Shown here: positions 33,052 through 45,980 of the stretch, piece by piece | Layout of the letters: each line of letters begins with the position of its first letter | How positions within the stretch are numbered: the stretch's first letter is position 1 | Origin: Neorhizobium galegae | Lineage (GTDB): Bacteria > Pseudomonadota > Alphaproteobacteria > Rhizobiales > Rhizobiaceae | NCBI RefSeq assembly: GCF_021391675.1 | Contig: NZ_CP090095.1 | Coordinates: forward strand, 2,423,501-2,487,500 | DNA: 64,000 nucleotides | Direction: 5' to 3' | Translations under genes and position numbers: made by a program | Notes under the pieces: model-generated | Told to the model about the DNA's origin: nothing | Seen by the model: only the letters and a program-made list of their open reading frames with translations | The model's database searches: none

Positions 33052-34467
33052 TCATTCGGCAATCCTGAAGATCTTGCCCGGATTGAAGATATTATCCGGA
33101 TCGAGGCCCTGCTTGATGGTCCGCATCAGGCCAACCGCACCGCCGAGCTCCTCTTCCAGGAACGACATCTTTCCCTGGCCGACGCCGTGTTCGCCGGTGC
33201 AGGTGCCGTCCATGGCAAGCGCCCGGTGATTGAGGCGGGCGATGAACGCCTCGACCTTGTCGACCGAGGCCGGGTCCTTGCCGTCGAAAAGCACCAGGAC
33301 GTGGAAATTGCCGTCGCCCGCATGGCCGACGATCGGCGCCAGCAACCCCTGTTCCGCAATATCGGCCTGGGTCTCGGCGACGCATTCGGCAAGCTGCGAG
33401 ATCGGCACGCAGACGTCGGTCGACAGGCCGTCGAGCTCCGGCGCCAGCGCCCGGCTTGCCCAATAGGCGTTGTGGCGCGCGTTCCAGAGCTTTGCCCGCT
33501 CCTCGGCATTGGCCGTCCACAGGAAGTCGTCGCCGCCGCATTCCGTGGCGATCTCGGCAAACTGCGCCGACTGCAGCGCCACCGTTTCCTCGGTGCCGTG
33601 GAATTCCAGGAACAGCGTCGGCTTTTCCGGATAGGAGAGTTTCGAATAGGCATTGCAGGCCCGCATCTGCACGTCGTCCAGCAGCTCGATGCGGGCGACC
33701 GGGATGCCCATCTGGATGGTCATGATCACGGCATCGCAGGCGGCTTTCACGCTCGGGAAAGCGCAGACGCCGCCGCCGATCTTTTCCGGAATGCCCTGCA
33801 GCTTCAACGTCACCGAGGTGATGACGCCGAGCGTGCCTTCCGAACCGACGAAGAGACGGGTCAGATCGTAGCCGGCCGACGACTTCCGGGCCCGCTGCGC
33901 GGTGCGGATCTCCTCGCCGTCGGCGGTGACGACGGTGAGCGACAGGACATTGTCCTTCATCGTTCCGTAGCGCACCGCGTTGGTGCCGGAGGCGCGGGTC
34001 GCGGTCATGCCGCCGACCGAGGCGTTGGCGCCGGGATCGATCGGGAAGAACAGGCCGGTGTCGCGAAGCTCGCGGTTCAGTTCCTCCCGGGTGATGCCTG
34101 GCTCCACGGTTACGTCGAGATCGGCCGGGCTGACCCGAAGCACCTTGTTCATGCGGCTGAAATCGATCGAGATGCCGCCGGACGGCGCATTCACCTGACC
34201 TTCGAGCGAAGAGCCGACGCCGAAGGGCACGACCGGCACGCGATGCTCGGCGCAGGCCTTGACCACGGCTTTGACGTCACCGGCGCTTTCAACGAAGACG
34301 ACGCCATCCGGCAATTGCGCCGGCAGATAGGTCGTCGTGTGGGCATGCTGCTCGCGAAACGACTGGCCGGTCTGAAAACGCTCTCCGAAGGATTGCTTGA
34401 GGATGCCGAGGACCGTCGATATGCCCTCTTCGTTGCGAAGACCCGCCTTCACATCCTTGACCGCCAT
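33052..34467 (-). CDS. FAD-linked oxidase, D-lactate dehydrogenase (cytochrome)/GlcD-like
   Basis: A 471-residue flavoprotein of the GlcD/Dld type. The FAD-binding PCMH domain includes VPVVPFGVGSSLEGQVN and IDPGANASVGGMTATRASGT; the C-terminal part ends with MDGTCTGEHGVGQGK and DPDNIFNPGKI, the family hallmark. It probably oxidises D-lactate or another 2-hydroxy acid and passes electrons to the respiratory chain. The start at 34467 has GGAGAG 5 bases upstream. Confidence 0.9.
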   Translation of the reverse strand: MAVKDVKAGLRNEEGISTVLGILKQSFGERFQTGQSFREQHAHTTTYLPAQLPDGVVFVESAGDVKAVVKACAEHRVPVVPFGVGSSLEGQVNAPSGGISIDFSRMNKVLRVSPADLDVTVEPGITREELNRELRDTGLFFPIDPGANASVGGMTATRASGTNAVRYGTMKDNVLSLTVVTADGEEIRTAQRARKSSAGYDLTRLFVGSEGTLGVITSVTLKLQGIPEKIGGGVCAFPSVKAACDAVIMTIQMGIPVARIELLDDVQMRACNAYSKLSYPEKPTLFLEFHGTEETVALQSAQFAEIATECGGDDFLWTANAEERAKLWNARHNAYWASRALAPELDGLSTDVCVPISQLAECVAETQADIAEQGLLAPIVGHAGDGNFHVLVLFDGKDPASVDKVEAFIARLNHRALAMDGTCTGEHGVGQGKMSFLEEELGGAVGLMRTIKQGLDPDNIFNPGKIFRIAE

Positions 34468-34590
34468 GACCACTCTCCTCGTGTCTTTTCAAGGGATTGG
34501 TTAGGCGAAGGGTCGGGTTTTGTCCAGACGGAACAGCGGTGATCCAACCAGGCAGAGTCCAGCCTTGGCGATCCCCGGTTTCTTTTCGTC

Positions 34591-34622
34591 ATCCTCGGGC
34601 GAGCAGAGCGGGACCCGAGGAT
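34591..34622. repeat. REP-like inverted repeat
   Basis: ATCCTCGGG (34591-34599) and CCCGAGGAT (34614-34622) form a perfect 9-bp stem with a 14-base loop. Similar ATCCTCGGG...CCCGAGGAT palindromes are scattered between genes in rhizobial genomes. The stretch 34468-35227 around it contains no gene I can support. Confidence 0.5.
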
Positions 34623-35227
34623 CGGACGGGGCGCTGAAAGCGGCCTCGTAAGGTAAGTAATAAGTGACACCTCTCAGCGCCCCGTTCGGCGGTTTATGCC
34701 CGCGACTTCGGTCCCTCTGCCGTGGCTCTTCCGGACGGTGTTCGTATGACCCAGGGCGCCCCATCCGATTCTGATCGGCAAGGCATCCATGGATCTCCGC
34801 CGGTTTCTCCGATGGTATCGGTCGGACTTTGAAAAATCCGGCGACACCATCCGGTCAGCCACCATGTGTGCCGCACAGGCACGTCCGGCGCGCGCTTTCG
34901 GGCTTCAAGAGACGAAGGCTCGGTCCGTTTTCCTTCATCTCTCCCCGTTGTCGCCGGAGGGAGACCATTTTCCGCGAACCCCGAATGGCAGGACCTACGT
35001 CGTTTCCTGCCACCCGGCGCCGGTCCCGCCTCGCCGGCACGCCTGCCGGTGTATCCGCGACGGGACGAGGGGATTGTAGGCACGGGCCGGGAGGGCGGGG
35101 ATGAGAGGGGTAGAAAATTAAATTAAATCGTTGAGCCGACAGGCGGGTAAAGCTTGGGACATCCCCGCAACGGCGCTTCCCGACGAACCCGAAATGAGGA
35201 TGCCGGACGCGAAACCTGAGGCCGAAA

Positions 35228-35431
35228 CTAGCCCGCTATGGCCACGCTCAGCCTCTGCTGTACCTGATCGACATTGCCGCGGACATAGACAGCCGTGGGC
35301 TTGCCGCCGGTGCTGGCGAGCGCAAGAGCGACGATGGTGACTTCCTCTTCGAAAGTCGTGACGTAAAGCACCTGCGCGGGATTGATGTATACCGATTGGT
35401 TATGAGTATTCTTGAAGCCGATCAGCGCCAT
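35228..35431 (-). CDS. Small conserved hypothetical protein (FlbD-like fold?)
   Basis: A 67-residue protein beginning MALIGFKNTHNQSVYINPAQ. AAGGAGAG precedes the ATG at good spacing. The pattern (short N-terminal strand, INPAQVLYVTTFEEE, then a strand and a final helix) recalls the small FlbD type, but this is only a resemblance. It has no flagellar neighbours. The 323 bases before the next plus-strand gene hold no further gene. Confidence 0.6.
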   Translation of the reverse strand: MALIGFKNTHNQSVYINPAQVLYVTTFEEEVTIVALALASTGGKPTAVYVRGNVDQVQQRLSVAIAG

Positions 35432-35754
35432 ACGTCTCTCCTTCTGCTGCGTGGCGGGATATGCCATGCCATGCACAAGGTTGCCGCAAGTTTAACGGGC
35501 CCGGGTCATGACCGTTATGATCACAAGAAGTCTCGAAACCGACCACCGCAGCGAGATGTCGACGATGAGCCTCCCGTGTTGGTAAGTCCTTGCGCCCCCG
35601 GCAGGGCGAGTTTCCAGGAGCCGAGCGCGAATCGCCGGCAAGGCCTTCGCGCCACGGAGAGTTTTTTTGTCCCGGCGCAAAATAGTTCACCTGCAAGTCA
35701 CCAATCGATGCGCTAGAACAGGTTCTGCCTTCATCAAGTTTCAGGAGATCAGCG

Positions 35755-36591
35755 ATGGCGACAATTGCAATCATCGGCGCGGGTGCGATGGGCAGCGGGA
35801 TCGGCCGGCAGTTGGCGGACGGCGGCGCCAAGATCCTGACCTATCTGGACGGCCGCTCGCCCGAGAGCCACGACCGGGCCAGAGCCGCCGGAATGGAGCC
35901 CGCCCCGCTTGAAGACATCGTCGGGGCGGAGATCGTTCTGTCGATCGTCCCGCCCGGCCAGGCGATCGGCGTTGCGGAACGTCTGTCCGCTGCGATCGGA
36001 GAGCGCCCGACCCCGGTGACATTCATCGATTGCAACGCGATCTCGCCCGACACGATGCGTGAGGTTGCAGCCGTTTTCAGGCCCGGCCAGGCGAATGTGC
36101 TGGACGGCTCGATCATCGGCCTGCCGCCGCAGCCGGGAAAAGCCGGACCAAAACTCTATATCAGCGGGGACGAGGCGAACAGAAGCGCCGTTCTCGCCGC
36201 GCACGGGCTTCACGTCCGCTGGATCGAAGGGGCCGTCGGCGCAGCCTCGGCGCTGAAGATGTGTTATGCGGGCATCAACAAGGGCGTCACCGGGCTCGGC
36301 ACCGCCATGCTTCTCGCCGCCATCGGATCGGGTGCCGACCAGAGCCTCAGACGGGAGATGGCCGAAAGCAATCCCGACCTCGACCGGAAACTCTTAAGTG
36401 CCATTCCGGACATGTATGCGAAAGCCTATCGCTGGGTGGCGGAGATGGAGGAGATCGCCGCATTCCTCGGCGAAGACGATCCGGCCTCGCTGATCTTCAA
36501 GGGAATGGCGGGATTGTTTCAGAAGATGGCCGACGACCGGGCCGGCGGCGGCGCGCTTGCCGGCCAGCTCAACGACCTGCTCGGCCGGTAG
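35755..36591 (+). CDS. NAD(P)-binding oxidoreductase with DUF1932 C-terminal domain
   Basis: A 278-residue 6-phosphogluconate-dehydrogenase-like enzyme. The Rossmann motif is IIGAGAMGSGIG (about 5-16); the C-terminal helical part (LKMCYAGINKGVTGLGTAML) is of the DUF1932 type. It probably acts on a small beta-hydroxyacid, but the substrate is not evident. A ribosome-binding site (AGGAG) precedes the ATG. It converges with the RND efflux operon. Confidence 0.85.
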   Translation: MATIAIIGAGAMGSGIGRQLADGGAKILTYLDGRSPESHDRARAAGMEPAPLEDIVGAEIVLSIVPPGQAIGVAERLSAAIGERPTPVTFIDCNAISPDTMREVAAVFRPGQANVLDGSIIGLPPQPGKAGPKLYISGDEANRSAVLAAHGLHVRWIEGAVGAASALKMCYAGINKGVTGLGTAMLLAAIGSGADQSLRREMAESNPDLDRKLLSAIPDMYAKAYRWVAEMEEIAAFLGEDDPASLIFKGMAGLFQKMADDRAGGGALAGQLNDLLGR

Positions 36592-36620
36592 GTCGTCAAA
36601 AATCTCGACGCTATCTTGTC

Positions 36621-36645
36621 TGTCCTCGGATCAGGTCCGGGGACA
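36621..36645. terminator. Hairpin between convergent genes
   Basis: TGTCCTCGGA and TCCGGGGACA form a stem with one mismatch around a 5-base loop. It sits between the convergent ends of the DUF1932 and RND genes and could stop transcription from both sides. No T-run is present. Confidence 0.35.
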
Positions 36646-36682
36646 GCGGCTATGGAAGGGACAGGTCTCTTCTCCCCGCCCA

Positions 36683-39882
<3,200 letters not shown>

Positions 39883-39886
<4 letters not shown>

Positions 39887-41127
39887 TGGCGCGCCACCTC
39901 AGCCGTTTCCGGCGCGCCCAAGATCCGGACCGCCGCCCCTTCCCTCACACGCTGCAGACCTTCGGTCACGATCCTGTCGCCCTCTTTGAGCTCGGCGCCC
40001 ACGAGGACTGCATCGGGATTGCGCTGGACGACGCGCACCCGGGTCTTGACGGACTTGTTTTCCCTGACCTGCCAGACATACGAACCTTCGCCGTCCCACT
40101 GGATGGCCAGCGGATCGACCGCCGGATATCTTTCGCCGGCAAAGCGCATGCCGACGTTGAAGGCCATGCCGGCGCGCAGCACGTCGCCAGGATTTTCAAC
40201 CCGTGCACGGATGCGCATCGTGCGGCTTGCCGGATCGACGCGGTTGTCGATCGCCTCGACCTTGCCGGAAAAGACCTGGCCCGGACGGGCAATCGAACTC
40301 GCCTCGACCGCCTGGCCCGGCTGGATCGCAACCGCGAAACGCTCCGGCGCCCAGAAGTCGACCAGAATTGCCGAGCGGTCGTCGATCGTCACGACATTGG
40401 TCTGGGTGGTGACGTTGTCGCCGATATTGACCGCGACGATGCCGGCAATTCCGTCGATCGGGGCGACGATATCGCGGCGCCTGAGATTGAGTTCGGCGGT
40501 GGAGAGTGCGAGCTTTGCGGCCTGTTCGGCAATCTGCGCATCGAAAACGTCGAGGCGCGAGAACGACTGCAGGTTCTTGTAGGAGGCGGATTTTTCCTGG
40601 GCGCTGGCCAGCGCCACCCGCGCCTTGTCGCGCTCGATCGTCTGCTCTTCGTCATCGAGGCGGGCGAGAACCTGGCCCTTGGTGACCTTCTGGCCCGACG
40701 TCACCATGATCTCGTTGACGGTACCGGAAGCCTGCGGCATGACGACGACCGACTGGATGGCCTCGCCGCTGCCGATTGCCGAGAGGCGGTCGTTGACGGT
40801 GCCGATCACGACCGGCTGGGCGACGATGAGCGTCGCCCGGTTGCCGCCTTGGCCGCCACCCTGGCCGCCTGCCCCGCGCTGCCCATTCTGCGCGGCTCCC
40901 TGTGCTCCGCCCTCGCCCTGCGGACGCGCCGCAGCATTGCCGTTGGCACCACCCGCTGGAGCAGGTGCTGGCTGGGCTGCGGTTCTCGGAATGACGGCGG
41001 CGATCACTTCACCGGGAACGCCCATCTTGGTCAGGGTTCCGCCGGCGCTCGGCACCAGGTAGACCCACAGGCCGAGCGCTCCGGCCAGGACTACGATACA
41101 GAGCAGAAGCTGTTTCCAAATCCGCAT
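39883..41127 (-). CDS. RND efflux periplasmic adaptor (HlyD/MFP family)
   Basis: A 414-residue membrane fusion protein that links the RND pump to an outer-membrane channel. It has an N-terminal membrane anchor (about 5-25), a Gly/Gln/Ala-rich linker (55-95), the biotinyl-lipoyl-like domain (VVVMPQASGTVNEIMVTSGQ), a coiled-coil hairpin (about 165-215) and beta-barrel domains. First gene of the two-gene efflux operon. The preceding region holds a 14-bp palindrome that may control it. Confidence 0.92.
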
Positions 41128-41214
41128 TCAATTCTCCAATGGCGGCACCAGGAGGCCATATTGCCCGGGAGTATCCTTTTTTGCGGGTGCTCACGCAATG
41201 GGTGTTCGGCAACC

Positions 41215-41228
41215 TTACAAAAATGTAA
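41215..41228. promoter_or_regulatory. Palindrome upstream of the RND operon
   Basis: TTACA-AAAA-TGTAA, a perfect inverted repeat 88 bases before the adaptor start and 177 bases before uvrD. It could bind a TetR-, MarR- or LysR-type regulator; none is encoded beside it. Confidence 0.4.
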
Positions 41229-41404
41229 CCTCACGAAATTTCACGCATATGTTAGATCGGAGGCATACATATACTCCTAAAATCGCCTCTTTCGCAGTGG
41301 GCAACCGGCGGCCTCTTCACAATTTGGCCTTGCCTTGTGTGAACAGTCGGAATGAAAGCAGAACATTTTCTGGTCTTTCAGGTCCGAATCACTACATTGG
41401 CCGC

Positions 41405-43879
41405 ATGACGAATAGTTTCGACGACATTCCGTTCTTCGACGAAGAACCGCAGCAGGCGCAGCGCAAGGCCCCCGCCCTGGCGCAGCCGGCCGGAAACGGC
41501 GGCCTCGGCATCGCCGCGCGCGCCATGGCGGCCCGCGACCAGCACCGGGCGCCCGACTACCTCGCAGGCCTCAACCCGGAACAGCGCGAAGCGGTCGAGA
41601 CGCTCGACGGCCCTGTCCTCGTGCTCGCGGGCGCGGGCACGGGCAAGACGCGGGTGCTGACCACCCGCATCGCCCACATCCTCGCAACCGGCCGGGCCTT
41701 CCCTTCGCAGATCCTTGCCGTCACCTTCACCAACAAGGCGGCGCGCGAGATGAAGGAACGCGTCGGCGTTCTGGTCGGCGGCGCGGTCGAGGGCATGCCG
41801 TGGATGGGCACCTTCCACTCGATCGGCGTAAAACTGCTGCGCCGCCATGCGGAACTTGCGGGCCTTCGCTCCGACTTCACCATCCTCGACACCGACGACG
41901 TGGTGCGGCTGATCAAGCAGCTGATCCAGGCCGAAGGGCTCGACGACAAGCGCTGGCCGGCAAAACAGTTCGCCGGAATGATCGACACCTGGAAGAACAA
42001 GGGCCTGACCCCGCCCGACATCGCCGAGGGCGACGCCCGCGCGTTTGCCAATGGCAAGGGCCGCGAACTCTACGCCGCCTACCAGGCGCGGCTGCGCACC
42101 CTGAACGCCTGCGATTTCGGCGATCTTCTGCTGCACCCGATCGCGATCTTCCGCAAGAACCCCGACCTCTTGAAGGAATATCACGGAAAATTCCGCTATA
42201 TCCTGGTCGACGAGTATCAGGACACCAACACCGCCCAATATATGTGGCTGCGGCTGCTCGCCCAGCGGCCGAAGGACATTCCCCAGAACGTCTGCTGCGT
42301 CGGCGACGACGACCAGTCGATCTACGGCTGGCGCGGCGCCGAAGTCGACAACATCCTGCGTTTCGAAAAGGATTTTCCGGGCGCCAAGGTGATCAAGCTC
42401 GAGCGCAACTACCGCTCCACCGAACACATCCTCGGCGCCGCCGGCCACCTGATCGCCCATAACGAGGGCCGGCTTGGCAAGACGCTGTTCACCGACCGCT
42501 CCGATCCCGACGACGAAAAGGTGGTGGTGCATGCCGCCTGGGATTCGGAAGAGGAAGCGCGCGCCGTCGGCGAGGAGATCGAGAACCTCCAGCGGGGCAA
42601 ACACAAGCTCAACGACATGGCGATCCTCGTGCGCGCCTCCTTCCAGATGCGCGAGTTCGAAGACCGGTTCGTGACATTGGGCCTCAACTATCGCGTCATC
42701 GGCGGCCCGCGCTTCTACGAGCGGCTCGAGATCCGCGATGCCATGGCCTATTTCCGCATGGTCTGCCAGCCCTCCGACGACCTCGCCTTCGAGCGGATCA
42801 TCAACACCCCGAAGCGCGGCCTCGGCGACACGACCGTGCGCTACCTGCACGACTATGCCCGCGCCCGCGACATCCCGATGCTGCAGGCCGCCGCCGACCT
42901 CATCGAGACGGACGAGATGAAGCCGAAGGCGCGCAAGGCGCTGTTCGACGTGGTGACCGACTTCCGCCGCTGGCAGGGCCTGCTCGAAAACATGGCTCAC
43001 ACCACGCTTGCCGAGCAGATCCTCGATGAGAGCGGCTATACCGCCATGTGGCAGAACGACAAATCGGCGGAAGCGCCGGGACGGCTGGAAAACCTCAAGG
43101 AACTGGTCCGTTCCATGGAAGCCTTCGAGAGCATGCGCGGCTTCCTCGAACACGTCTCGCTCGTCATGGATGCCGAGAACAACGAAAACCTCGATGCCGT
43201 CTCGATCATGACGCTGCATTCGGCCAAGGGCCTGGAATTCGACACCGTCTTCCTGCCCGGCTGGGAGGAAGGCCTGTTTCCGCACCAGCGGGCGCTCGAC
43301 GAGGGCGGCCGCTCGGGCCTGGAGGAAGAACGCCGCCTCGCCTATGTCGGCCTGACGCGTGCAAAACACCGCTGCCATATCTGGTTCGTCTCGAACCGCC
43401 GCATTCACGGCCTCTGGCAATCGACCATGCCGTCGCGCTTCCTCGACGAACTGCCGGCAGCCCATGTGGACGTCGCGGCCTCAGACAGCAATTACGGCGG
43501 TTATGGCGGGCGCGGCGGTTACGGCCAGTCGCGTTTCGACAAGGCCGAGCCCTTCGCCAACAATTATTCCACACCCGGCTGGAAACGCGCCCAGGCCAAC
43601 AAGACCGACGCCACCCGCGACAACTGGGGCACCCGCTCCGGCCACGCCGTGGAACGCATCGGCTACGGCGAAAGCGGCCCGCGCACCCGGACGATAGATG
43701 GTGAACTGGTGGCCAAATCCGTCGCCAACACGCCATCGCAGTTCTCGGTCGGCGACCGGGTGTTCCACGTCAAGTTCGGTAACGGCAATATTTCGGCGAT
43801 CGAGGGCAACAAGCTGACGATCGAGTTCGATCGGGCCGGGCAGAAGCGGGTGCTTGAGGGGTTTGTGGAGCGGATTTAG
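41405..43879 (+). CDS. uvrD: UvrD/PcrA-type DNA helicase II
   Basis: An 824-residue superfamily 1A 3'-5' helicase for nucleotide-excision and mismatch repair. Motifs in order: LNPEQREAV (Q motif), AGAGTGKTR (Walker A), VDEYQDTN (Walker B), GDDDQSIYGWRGA (motif III), and LAYVGLTRAKHR (motif VI). The C-terminus has a Gly/Tyr-rich stretch and a Tudor-like end (VGDRVFHVKFGNGNISAIEG). The start at 41405 begins MTNSFDDIPFFDEEP; the frame is open for 69 codons upstream but that part is not protein-like. Confidence 0.95.
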   Translation: MTNSFDDIPFFDEEPQQAQRKAPALAQPAGNGGLGIAARAMAARDQHRAPDYLAGLNPEQREAVETLDGPVLVLAGAGTGKTRVLTTRIAHILATGRAFPSQILAVTFTNKAAREMKERVGVLVGGAVEGMPWMGTFHSIGVKLLRRHAELAGLRSDFTILDTDDVVRLIKQLIQAEGLDDKRWPAKQFAGMIDTWKNKGLTPPDIAEGDARAFANGKGRELYAAYQARLRTLNACDFGDLLLHPIAIFRKNPDLLKEYHGKFRYILVDEYQDTNTAQYMWLRLLAQRPKDIPQNVCCVGDDDQSIYGWRGAEVDNILRFEKDFPGAKVIKLERNYRSTEHILGAAGHLIAHNEGRLGKTLFTDRSDPDDEKVVVHAAWDSEEEARAVGEEIENLQRGKHKLNDMAILVRASFQMREFEDRFVTLGLNYRVIGGPRFYERLEIRDAMAYFRMVCQPSDDLAFERIINTPKRGLGDTTVRYLHDYARARDIPMLQAAADLIETDEMKPKARKALFDVVTDFRRWQGLLENMAHTTLAEQILDESGYTAMWQNDKSAEAPGRLENLKELVRSMEAFESMRGFLEHVSLVMDAENNENLDAVSIMTLHSAKGLEFDTVFLPGWEEGLFPHQRALDEGGRSGLEEERRLAYVGLTRAKHRCHIWFVSNRRIHGLWQSTMPSRFLDELPAAHVDVAASDSNYGGYGGRGGYGQSRFDKAEPFANNYSTPGWKRAQANKTDATRDNWGTRSGHAVERIGYGESGPRTRTIDGELVAKSVANTPSQFSVGDRVFHVKFGNGNISAIEGNKLTIEFDRAGQKRVLEGFVERI

Positions 43880-43942
43880 ATTGCCTTACAATAATTTAAA
43901 GAATTAATATACTCGCATGGGTAGTGATTTGCGGGGGATTCG

Positions 43943-44812
43943 GTGGCGTTAGAATTTACTCTGTCATTTGAAGGAGCATCTGCGGACAATAACTTGCTCG
44001 ACTTTTACGACGCCGCAGCCGCCTTCTCCGCATTTCAACGAACGCTTGCACTTACCGCTCATCTTGTAATCAATGGCGAGATAATAACTCAAGCTCCTTC
44101 ATTAAAGGGAGCCCAGATACTCTCTTATCCTGTTGAGCAAGGAAGCTGGAAAGCAGTCGCTGTTGTTGCGGGAACGCTTTTACTATCCGGAGGCGTGGCA
44201 TCTAGAGATTCTGTACTCGGCCATATTTTTACTTCTACGTATGACTATGTATTAAATGAAGCACTCGGTTTTCATGTTGATTTCGATAAAACACTTGGCG
44301 AGCAATTAGAGGAATATCGCCGACAAACAGATGTGGTTCCTAAAAGTCTCGACGAAGGGAAGTTACAAGCTTTAATCGAAAAAAACGAAAATTCACTAAA
44401 AGATCTGCATAGACCAATATCCCAATCTAGAACTGCCGAAACCGCAAATATCGGGCAGAGCAATAACGGCAGAATAGTCAAAAAGACAGGACCAACTCTT
44501 GATTTCGATACATACGAATATATAAATGTGACGCGCTTATCGGATAGCCAGATATATCGAGCGGGGAAAGTATCAAGTTACAACACAAATACTTTCAAAG
44601 GTCGCATATATATAGAATCCGAGGGAAGACCGATACCTTTTACTATAGCGGATTCTGCAAGAAACCCTAGAAACATATCCAAAATTGTTCGCAGCCTTTC
44701 TTCAAACGCAATAGACAGATTTGATGCACAGGCAGAAATAGAGTTTGAAGCGCTTACGTTTGAAAGCAAAAACGGTCGCTTAAAGAGCTACTTGATCATC
44801 AATATAAAATAA
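43943..44812 (+). CDS. Lone AT-rich hypothetical protein
   Basis: A 289-residue protein with base composition clearly lower in GC than its neighbours. GTG start with GGGGGA just upstream. It begins with an alpha/beta region (LEFTLSFEGASADNNLLDFY, DAAAAFSAFQRTLALTAHLV), has a hydrophobic segment near residues 71-90 (WKAVAVVAGTLLLSGGVA), and a beta-rich C-terminal half. No family is recognised. It sits alone between uvrD and a quinone-reductase gene, 63 bases after uvrD, and looks horizontally acquired. A role in defence or toxin-like activity is possible but not shown. Confidence 0.7.
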   Translation: MALEFTLSFEGASADNNLLDFYDAAAAFSAFQRTLALTAHLVINGEIITQAPSLKGAQILSYPVEQGSWKAVAVVAGTLLLSGGVASRDSVLGHIFTSTYDYVLNEALGFHVDFDKTLGEQLEEYRRQTDVVPKSLDEGKLQALIEKNENSLKDLHRPISQSRTAETANIGQSNNGRIVKKTGPTLDFDTYEYINVTRLSDSQIYRAGKVSSYNTNTFKGRIYIESEGRPIPFTIADSARNPRNISKIVRSLSSNAIDRFDAQAEIEFEALTFESKNGRLKSYLIINIK

Positions 44813-44896
44813 AACTCAACGACTTGCACTTGCCATTCCTCCCCACCTCCAGCTACCCGAGCCGCAACAGAATTTTGCAATCCAAGGGAGGAATTC

Positions 44897-45898
44897 ATGA
44901 AGGCGATTGTCACGGCCCCTGGCGGCCTCGATGCCATCAAGCTCGTCGATCTGCCGGATCCCGGCAAACCGGGACGTGGCGAGATCCGGGTGGCGCTGCA
45001 TGCGAGTTCGATCAATTTCCATGACTTGAGCGTTGCAAGCGGCAGGACGCCGACCGATGGGCGGGTGCTGATGGCGGATGGGGCCGGCGTGGTCGAGGAG
45101 GTCGGCGAAGGAGTGAGCGAGTTCAAGCCGGGGGACCATGTTGTCTCCTGCTTCTTTCCGGACTGGCAGGACGGTCCGCCGCTGGCGGGCGGTTTTTCGC
45201 GCACGCCGGGCGATGGCATCGATGGGTTTGCGACCGAATATGCGGTGCGGCCGGCGGCGGCCTTCACGCTCGCTCCAACAGGGTTCAGCCACGTGGAAGC
45301 GGCGACGATCACCACGGCCGGCCTGACAGCCTGGCGGGCGCTTGTCGAGCTCGGCAGGCTGAAGGCCGGCGAGACGGTGCTGGCGCTCGGCACGGGCGGC
45401 GTGTCGATCTATGCGCTGCAGATCGCCAAGGCGATGGGCGCACGGGTGGCGATCACCTCCTCATCGGACGACAAGCTGGAGCGTGCCAGAAAACTCGGGG
45501 CCGAATTTACGGTCAACTACAAGGACCATGCCGACTGGGGCAAGCAGGTTTTCGACTGGACCGGCGGCCGCGGCGTCGACCATGTGGTGGAAGTCGGCGG
45601 TCCGGCGACGCTCGGACAGTCCATCCAGGCGGTGAAGATGGGCGGCCATATCGCCATGATCGGCGTGCTGACCGGCCCGCGCGGCGAGGTGCCGACGGCG
45701 GCGCTGATGGGCAAGCAGGCGGTGTTGTCCGGCATTCTGGTCGGCAGCCGCCGGCAGCAGCAGGATTTTGTCCGGGCGCTCGATACGGGACTTGTCCGGC
45801 CGGTGATCGACAAGGTGTTTCCGCTCGAAAATCTCGCCGACGCCTTTCGCTACGAGATGAGCGGCAGCCATTTCGGCAAGATCGGCATCGAGTGGTGA
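44897..45898 (+). CDS. Zinc-type alcohol dehydrogenase / NADPH:quinone reductase (MDR family)
   Basis: A 333-residue medium-chain dehydrogenase/reductase. GroES-like N-terminal domain, then the Rossmann domain with VLALGTGGVSIYALQIAKAMG. The structural-zinc cysteine cluster is not evident, so it is nearer the quinone-reductase-like subgroup. GGAGG precedes the ATG. The M20 hydrolase gene follows on the same strand, 82 bases later. Substrate unknown. Confidence 0.88.
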   Translation: MKAIVTAPGGLDAIKLVDLPDPGKPGRGEIRVALHASSINFHDLSVASGRTPTDGRVLMADGAGVVEEVGEGVSEFKPGDHVVSCFFPDWQDGPPLAGGFSRTPGDGIDGFATEYAVRPAAAFTLAPTGFSHVEAATITTAGLTAWRALVELGRLKAGETVLALGTGGVSIYALQIAKAMGARVAITSSSDDKLERARKLGAEFTVNYKDHADWGKQVFDWTGGRGVDHVVEVGGPATLGQSIQAVKMGGHIAMIGVLTGPRGEVPTAALMGKQAVLSGILVGSRRQQQDFVRALDTGLVRPVIDKVFPLENLADAFRYEMSGSHFGKIGIEW

Positions 45899-45980
45899 TC
45901 GGTCGGGCGGAGGTTTTCCTTGCGGAGAGCCCCTGCCCCGGCTACCTCGGGACCGGACCAAGCGATCAGGGAGCGGCTCC

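Noticed and set aside
41340..41400. GAAC-type sites upstream of uvrD as an alphaproteobacterial SOS box
   Set aside because: GAAC with a 7-base spacer is followed by GGTC or ATGA, not by a second GAAC, so the LexA pattern is not met.
41378..43465. A 695-codon minus-strand frame opposite uvrD
   Set aside because: Antisense shadow of uvrD with no protein-like motifs.
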